This document shows, piece after piece, positions 58,047 through 64,000 of a stretch of DNA of 64,000 bases. The translations under genes were made by a program, and so were the position numbers. The number at the start of each line of letters is the position of its first letter. Within the stretch, counting starts at the first letter, position 1. The notes below the pieces were generated by a model. That model was not told the DNA's origin, did not search any database, and worked only from the letters and a program-made list of their open reading frames with translations. This DNA is from Drosophila miranda (taxonomy: Eukaryota; Arthropoda; Insecta; Diptera; Drosophilidae). Location: assembly GCF_003369915.1 (NCBI RefSeq), contig NC_046675.1, positions 14,074,001 through 14,138,000 on the forward strand, read 5' to 3'.

Positions 58047-58160
58047 GGTTCATACTTTAGACTTTGTAGACTGTGCTGCGTCGGCTGTTGGTCGTGCGGA
58101 CCCTGCGGCGGACCCTGTTGCAGTCCTTGCTGTGGACCGCGTTGTGGAACATCCTGCTGA
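58047..58160 (+). CDS. Short Cys-rich CGP-type frame, unit 6
   Basis: Four or so substitutions relative to unit 2 (for example GCWSCGPCGGPCC) without breaking the frame or losing a half-cystine. Confidence 0.35.
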   Translation, partial: GSYFRLCRLCCVGCWSCGPCGGPCCSPCCGPRCGTSC

Positions 58161-58318
58161 GCGATGGCCCATGTTCGTCGAATCTAAAAAGGTTAACTAA
58201 ATGTTAATTTATAAAAATTTGTTGTCTTATTTGACTTATTCCCTCCCATTTTATTAGGTACTGCACCTTTCTGTTCTGCTGATGATGACAGCCAGTCATT
58301 TTTGTCGGACCAGCGACG

Positions 58319-58642
58319 ACTAGCGTTTCTCCTGCTTTTTGTGGATCAATCCTTGGCGATGGCAGCCCTTCTTGATGGCAGTTTTGTGCTTTCTCTTGTT
58401 TGCTCTTACGTTATTTGCATCATCTTCAGGTGATTTTTTATTAATGCCACCCATTTTAGAGATTTTTGTAATATGTAGTTTACGACATATTGCAAAAATC
58501 TCTAAAATGGATGGCATAAAAAAAAAATCACCACAAGATGTTGGATATTCCGTTACAGCAAGCAAAAGCAGGCCCAATACTTCCATCGAAGAGGAATGCC
58601 ACCGCCAAAGATAGATAAAAAGGAAGCAGGAGAGGAGCTACT
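58319..58642. repeat. Head-to-head inverted repeat, unit 6
   Basis: Same as unit 2 with ACCCATTT for ACCATTT-adjacent sequence at about 58448. Confidence 0.8.
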
Positions 58643-59544
58643 GCCGGAGGCGCGACGCGAGTCCTCCGAGGCCGAGGAGATGGCGGCCGACGACTTGATG
58701 ATGCGTGGTGGCTCCACGACCAGATTGAGCCTACAGTAAGGGCGTTGCGATCTGCACGCTTTCGAGTGGAGACTTTCGAGGCTTTGCTACGAGCCTTCTC
58801 CGACGCTTTTATATGACCACCTCCTCGGTGATTTGGAGAAACTGGATGCCGGCTGCCAAGAGTAATAAAGCTGGAGTCAGACGAACTTGATGGTTTCATT
58901 GTATGCGGAAGTGGGAGAGGGTGGTTCATTATCAAAGGGTTCATTATCTGGCAGTGTCACAATGAAAATCTGCGACAAGAAACTTATGAAGCTACATACA
59001 ATATTTCTAGTCTGACAGAATACTCAAAACCTATAGGAGCTGTACAAAATTTAATTTTTAAATGTACATTTAAGAAGAAAGGGTATAGAAATCCAATAAG
59101 AGCAAGTGTTTAAAATAAACCAGTCAAGTAGAAAATTGATTCATCAATCGTATAAAAATATGTGGGCGTGGCTAAATGTTCTATATAGCTAGTAATATTC
59201 GACGGAAGATCAAAATCGAGGAATATGTATAATAGAAGTTGATTTCGTCTGTGTATTTACGGTATATTTTTAAAATGAGACGGTATATTTTGGTATATTT
59301 CTGAGAATCGGACGGTATATTTTATCGAAAAGTCCGCGGTCACACTGCAAACATGGCGTCGTCGTTTGGTTGATTTTTTGTTGTTGTCTAAGAAAATGCA
59401 GAAATTTTGCACTGAAATTGTGTGAAATGTGAGATTGATTAAAGTGATAGGCCCAAAGCATGCAAATTGAGCACCCGATCCGCATTTCCAGCATTGTAGC
59501 CATCGCATCGAGAGCAACGTTGCCACGGGACTGGCCCTGGGGAT

Positions 59545-60210
59545 ATGGCTGCGGCGGCTGCAGCACCTGCGAACTCAAACGCACCTGCACCTCCGTCGGG
59601 CGTTAGCTCTGGCGCAACGGGAGTCGGGGCCATAAGCGGCGCCCAGTTTCGCGAAATACACAAGAATACGTGGTTGAAAAGACTGACGACCGATGGAAAG
59701 AAACTAACCGTCGGACCCAAGGTAGGTCGCTGAGCGGAGCCCCTCAATCATTGAGACACGAATTAATTACTGAATGACCTTGCTTTTGCAGAAATCAGAG
59801 TGCAGCTGGGTGGTGTTCTGCGTGCACGATGACACGGAGGCCCTGCTGGAGGGCTATGCAGAGCCGCGCCAGGCAGCCGGCCACATGCCAGAGTGGGCGG
59901 TGTCATTGCGGGAGACGCTGCACATATCGCACGCCCTGATCCCCAATTCGCACGAGTTTGAATTTGTTGTAACGCTTAGCAATGAAGTGTTGCGCTTTCA
60001 TGCCGTGTCATGGTAAGCTAGCCATGCCGCACGCACGCAGGCACAGACGGGGAAATAATTGCTATTGCTATTGCTTTTCTGTTGCCCAAACACAATTCAC
60101 TTTCGGTTTCGTTTCGTTTCGTTCACAGGGAAATTATGCAAGAATGGGTGGAAACGCTGCGTTCGAAGTTGCGCGAAATGAAAATTCTGTCGCCGCGCGA
60201 AAACCTCTAA
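59545..60210 (+). CDS. PH-domain protein, unit 6
   Basis: Exons 59545-59721, 59792-60012, 60129-60210; shared TAA; 7-C run downstream. Confidence 0.75.
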
Positions 60211-60869
60211 ACAAAGTTACCTGAAGTTCGCGCCCCCTTGCTGCCCACACGGGATCCCACATCCCCGCTGCCGCCGCCCCCCCAGTGCCGGCGGCCCTAG
60301 TGCCGGGAGTGGAGCGTATCGTTGCTGCTCATCAACCGCACCCGCAGACGCAGCATCATCTGCCAGCAAGTGAACAGGCAGCCTCAAGTCCTGCTTCCAC
60401 TCCGGTTCCAACTGCGGCTGCAGTACCACCAGCCACAGCCATGTCCAACACATTGACCCAGCATCTGCTCAACATGCTCTCCGATCCCATTAGCACCTAC
60501 AGCGAGCAAATAAGCGAGACCGCGACGGCGTCAGTGCCCCCCAATAGACCCGAAGACGAGGAGCAGGCCACCGATGAGCCCCAGCAATTGAACTCTGCCA
60601 GTGATGCGGACGTGAACCTCTCTGATGATGAATTCCTGTCGCCTCTTCTCCGAAGGGCCTGCGTCCTCACGGACAATGGCGTGCGGGTCGATGTTGTGGC
60701 AGCCACAGCACAGCGTGCCTCTGCGGGTAAGAAGAGCCTCTGCGCACCCATAGAAAACATATAACAAATATAAATGTTTTTGCAAATTGCAGATCAAATC
60801 TTAAATCTGGAACATATGCTGCAATGTGAACGCCTAATACCCAGGTAAAATACCCAGGACTCTCCCTTT

Positions 60870-61673
60870 TTACAAAATCTCCGACATCTGCTGGCAGCTC
60901 CGCTTCAAGAACTTGAGGACAGCCTCCTTTGTGCTGTCGTTGCCCATGTACTTCCAGACGAAGTGCTTGCGGAGCACCTCCAGGTACCTCAGGGCGGACT
61001 GGGCCAGCTCTTTTTCCTGGGCGACGAGTTTTCGCTCCATAATCTTGCCATAATGCTCGATGGAGTCGGCGACAACATTGTCGTACTTTACGCTAACTTC
61101 CTGCACCACCAGGTCGCGTTGTTTTTGCTTATAGCCATTGATGGAGTCACGCAATAGCGTATCGAACATCGTGTCAAGCTTCTCCACTTGCGCCAAATCT
61201 TTCTCGTCCTGACCCAACGGACTGAACAAGGTCTTAAAGAATTGGCTCTTCGCATTGGCATCTTCTTTGGTGCACAGCAGTTTGAGAGCCATAGTGGCGG
61301 AGGAGGCGAGTATTTGCATATCTTCTTCCGCATCCCTCGTCTCCATCTCCATTTTCTTTAATTTATGTTTTCGCTGCTGAAGCTCGTCTTCAAGACCCTG
61401 CAGTTTCTTCAGCTCGCTGCGCAAAGCAGCATTTTCCTTTAACAATTGCTGGTTGCGCTCATGTATATCGCTGTCCAACTCGCTCATCGAGATGGTGCTC
61501 TTTTCTGGGCTGACCCCCGACTCCAGATTGTCGTCATCCACGTCATTCGACTCTCTCATCTCATCGCTGCGCTGCATTAGTGCGCGCAAATCCATTTGGA
61601 AGCTGGTTGGATCCGTGAAGGGATAGCCAATGTTGCTTTTCCTGTTCAGCTGTGTGTGGAGCTGCAGCAGCAT
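60870..61673 (-). CDS. Coiled-coil protein, unit 6 (long form, 267 aa)
   Basis: As unit 1 with H-to-Q at residue 27. Confidence 0.7.
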   Translation of the reverse strand: MLLQLHTQLNRKSNIGYPFTDPTSFQMDLRALMQRSDEMRESNDVDDDNLESGVSPEKSTISMSELDSDIHERNQQLLKENAALRSELKKLQGLEDELQQRKHKLKKMEMETRDAEEDMQILASSATMALKLLCTKEDANAKSQFFKTLFSPLGQDEKDLAQVEKLDTMFDTLLRDSINGYKQKQRDLVVQEVSVKYDNVVADSIEHYGKIMERKLVAQEKELAQSALRYLEVLRKHFVWKYMGNDSTKEAVLKFLKRSCQQMSEIL

Positions 61674-61996
61674 CCAATTGCGCTCGAACCTAACCTCGGG
61701 CGAGGCGTTATGGAAGATGTTTAACCAGCGAGTGCATGTTGGAAATAATGAACAGTCGTTGAACTGTTTAAATAAATATCATCACATTGGCCTTGAGTCA
61801 GTTCAAACTCTTGGAAAAAATGGAAACATGTTTGTTTTATATATCTCGTCAGTCTGAAATCAGGAGCAGTAGAGTGAACATTGAAATTTCTTGTTTAATT
61901 TTTAGTGTTGTGTTTTTGGATTCCAGTTAAAAAGTAAAAAAATTTGTAAAAAAAAAAACGTTTTGAAAAATAATTAAAATTTTGTTTATAATTTAA

Positions 61997-62110
61997 GGTT
62001 CATACCTTGGACTTTGTAGACTGTGCTGCGTCGGCTGTGGGTCCTGCGGACCCTGCGGCGGCCCCTGTTGCAGTCCTTGCTGTGGACCGCGTTGTGGAAC
62101 ATCCTGCTGA
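61997..62110 (+). CDS. Short Cys-rich CGP-type frame, unit 7
   Basis: Full 37-codon version with Y-L for Y-F at the start (ATACCTTGG). Confidence 0.35.
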   Translation, partial: GSYLGLCRLCCVGCGSCGPCGGPCCSPCCGPRCGTSC

Positions 62111-62268
62111 GCGATGGCCCATGTTCGTCGAATCTAAAAAGGTTAACTAAATGTTAATTTATAAAAATTTTTTGTCTTATTTGACTTATTCCCTCTCATT
62201 TTATTAGGTACTGCACCTTTCTGTTCTGCTGATGATGACAGCCAGTCATTTTTGTCGGACCAGCGACG

Positions 62269-62592
62269 ACTAGCGTTTCTCCTGCTTTTTGTGGATCAAT
62301 CCTTGGCGATGGCAGCCCTTCTTGATGGCAGTTTTGTGCTTGCTCTTGTTTGCTCTTACGGTATTTGCATCATCTTCAGGTGATTTTTTATTAATGCCAA
62401 CCATTTTACAGATTTTTGTAATATGTAGTTTACGACATATTGCAAAAATCTCTAAAATGGATGGCATAAAAAAAAAATCACCACAAGATGTTGGATATTC
62501 CGTTACAGCAAGCAAAAGCAGGCCCAATACTTCCATCGAAGAGGAATGCCACCGCCAAAGATAGATAAAAAGGAAGCAGGAGAGGAGCTACT
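62269..62592. repeat. Head-to-head inverted repeat, unit 7
   Basis: Same structure; the inner stem has one mismatch more (TTTTACAGATTTTTG). Confidence 0.75.
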
Positions 62593-63492
62593 GCCGGAGG
62601 CGCGACGCGAGTCGTCCGAGGCCGAGGAGACGGCGGCCGACGACTTGATGATGCGTGGTGGCTCCACGACCAGATTGAGCCTACAGTAAGGGCGTTGCGA
62701 TCTGCACGCTTTCGAGTGGAGACTTTCGAGGCTTTGCTACGAGCCTTCTCCGACGCTTTTATACGACCACCTCCTCGGTGATTTGGAGAAACTGGATGCC
62801 GGCTGCCAAGAGTAATAAAGCTGGAGTCAGACGAACTTGATGGTTTCATTGTATGCGGAAGTGGGAGAGGGTGGTGGTAACAAAGGGTTCATTATCTGGC
62901 AGTGTCACAATGAAAATCTGCGACAAGAAACTTATGAAGCTACATACAATATTTCTAGTCTGACAGAATACTCAAAACCTATAGGAGCTGTACAAAATTT
63001 AATTTTTAAATGTACATTTAAGAAGAAAGGGTATAGAAATCCAATAAGAGCAAGTGTTTAAAATAAACCAGTCAAGTAGAAAATTGATTCATCAATCGTA
63101 TAAAAATATGTGGGCGTGGCTAAATGTTCTATATAGCTAGTAATATTCGACGGAAGATCAAAATCGAGGAATATGTATAATAGAAGTTGATTTCGTCTGT
63201 GTATTTACGGTATATTTTTAAAATGAGACTGTATATTTTGGTATATTTCTGAGAATCGGACGGTATATTTTATCGAAAAGTCCGCGGTCACACTGCAAAC
63301 ATGGCGTCGTCGTTTGGTTGATTTTTTGTTGTTGTCTAAGAAAATGCAGAAATTTTGCACTGAAATTGTGTGAAATGTGAGATTGATTAAAGTGATAGGC
63401 CCAAAGCATGCAAATTGAGCACCCGATCCGCATTTCCAGCATTGTAGCCATCGCATCGAGAGCAACGTTGCCACGGGACTGGCCCTGGGGAT

Positions 63493-64000
63493 ATGGCTGC
63501 GGCGGCTGCAGCACCTGCGAACTCAAACGCACCTGCACCTCCGTCGGGCGTTAGCTCTGGCGCAACGGGAGTCGGGGCCATAAGCGGCGCCCAGTTTCGC
63601 GAAATACACAAGAATACGTGGTTGAAAAGACTGACGACCGATGGAAAGAAACTAACCGTCGGACCCAAGGTAGGTCGCTGAGCGGAGCCCCTCAATCATT
63701 GAGACACGAATTAATTACTGAATGACCTTGTTCTGTTCTGCGTGCACGATGACACGGAGGCCCTGCTGGAGGGCTATGCAGAGCCGCGCCAGGCAGCCGG
63801 CCACATGCCAGAGTGGGCGGTGTCATTGCGGGAGACGCTGCACATATCGCACGCCCTGATCCCCAATTCGCACGAGTTTGAATTTGTTGTAACGCTTAGC
63901 AATGAAGTGTTGCGCTTTCATGCCGTGTCATGGTAAGCTAGCCATGCCGCACGCACGCAGGCACAGACGGGGAAATAATTGCTATTGCTATTGCTTTTCT
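63493..64000 (+). pseudogene. PH-domain gene, unit 7, damaged
   Basis: Exon 1 63493-63669 is intact, but about 28 nt are missing at 63731, including the acceptor of intron 1 (CTTTTGCAG) and the start of exon 2 (KSECSWV). The rest of exon 2 to the donor at 63933 is intact and the window ends in intron 2. This copy probably cannot make a normal PH domain. Confidence 0.7.

Larger units (their letters stand above)
57792..61742 (+). repeat. Tandem array unit 6 (3,951 bp)
   Basis: Long coiled-coil form with FQMDL in place of FHMDL; GGTTCATTATCAAAGGG variant shared with unit 3; TDNGVRV variant downstream of the PH stop shared with unit 5. Confidence 0.97.
61743..64000 (+). repeat. Tandem array unit 7 (partial, runs off the window)
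   Basis: 2,258 bp of a further unit. It is slightly more diverged than the others (several private substitutions at 62340-62420 and 62610) and has a deletion in the PH gene. The coiled-coil gene would lie beyond the right edge. Confidence 0.95.

Noticed and set aside
38275-64000. CRISPR-like or satellite array
   Set aside because: Units are 3.9 kb and contain intron-bearing genes with promoters; this is segmental gene amplification, not satellite or CRISPR.
1-64000. tRNA, rRNA or snRNA genes
   Set aside because: No cloverleaf A/B boxes or rRNA-like blocks noticed by eye; a covariance-model scan would be needed to exclude small RNAs.

Overview
Organism. This is insect nuclear DNA, almost certainly Drosophila. 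Introns are short (about 60-80 bp), codon use is fly-like, and core promoters carry the fly housekeeping motifs (Ohler motif 1, GGTCACACT, and motif 6, GGTATATTT). Recognisable genes are a granny-smith-like M17 aminopeptidase, a CYP304-like P450, an SLC17 transporter and Paip2. Two nearly identical 1.1 kb DINE-1/ISY-type helentrons with GTCTGTCCGT tracts suggest the obscura group (D. miranda/pseudoobscura relatives). That species call is an inference; I could not search a database.

Layout. 1-4757 is probably an intron of the aminopeptidase gene (minus strand), holding a helentron and a mariner-like MITE. The aminopeptidase exons lie at 4758-5991, with a leader and promoter up to about 7.2 kb. 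Next come an orphan coiled-coil gene (7961-8800, +), a complete P450 (9145-11135, +), an orphan two-exon gene (11287-11913, -), a hAT remnant with target duplication (12750-13739), and a ten-exon EB-module cell-surface gene (14602-18152, -). 18.2-29.3 kb has no gene I can support and holds the second helentron. An SLC17 transporter (29370-31159, +), a small secreted glycoprotein (32155-32843, +) and Paip2 (35738-36234, long 3' UTR) follow.

The array. From 38275 to the right edge the sequence is a head-to-tail array of a roughly 3.9 kb unit: six complete units and part of a seventh. Each unit carries a short Cys-rich (CGP-type) reading frame, a head-to-head inverted repeat of about 320 bp that could fold as a long hairpin RNA, a housekeeping-type promoter, a PH-domain gene ending at the same premature TAA in every copy, and, convergent to it, a coiled-coil gene whose 5' end appears cut off at the unit boundary. 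Units differ by few substitutions and by in-frame indels (63 nt in the coiled-coil gene, 30 nt in the Cys-rich frame), shuffled as expected from unequal exchange and gene conversion. This recalls co-amplified, often testis-expressed Drosophila arrays linked to sex-chromosome conflict and small-RNA silencing (Stellate/Su(Ste), Dox/hpRNA); here that link is a hypothesis. The array abuts a truncated small gene at 38025, and the promoter module of the PH gene also occurs, diverged, upstream of Paip2 and around 7.2-7.9 kb.
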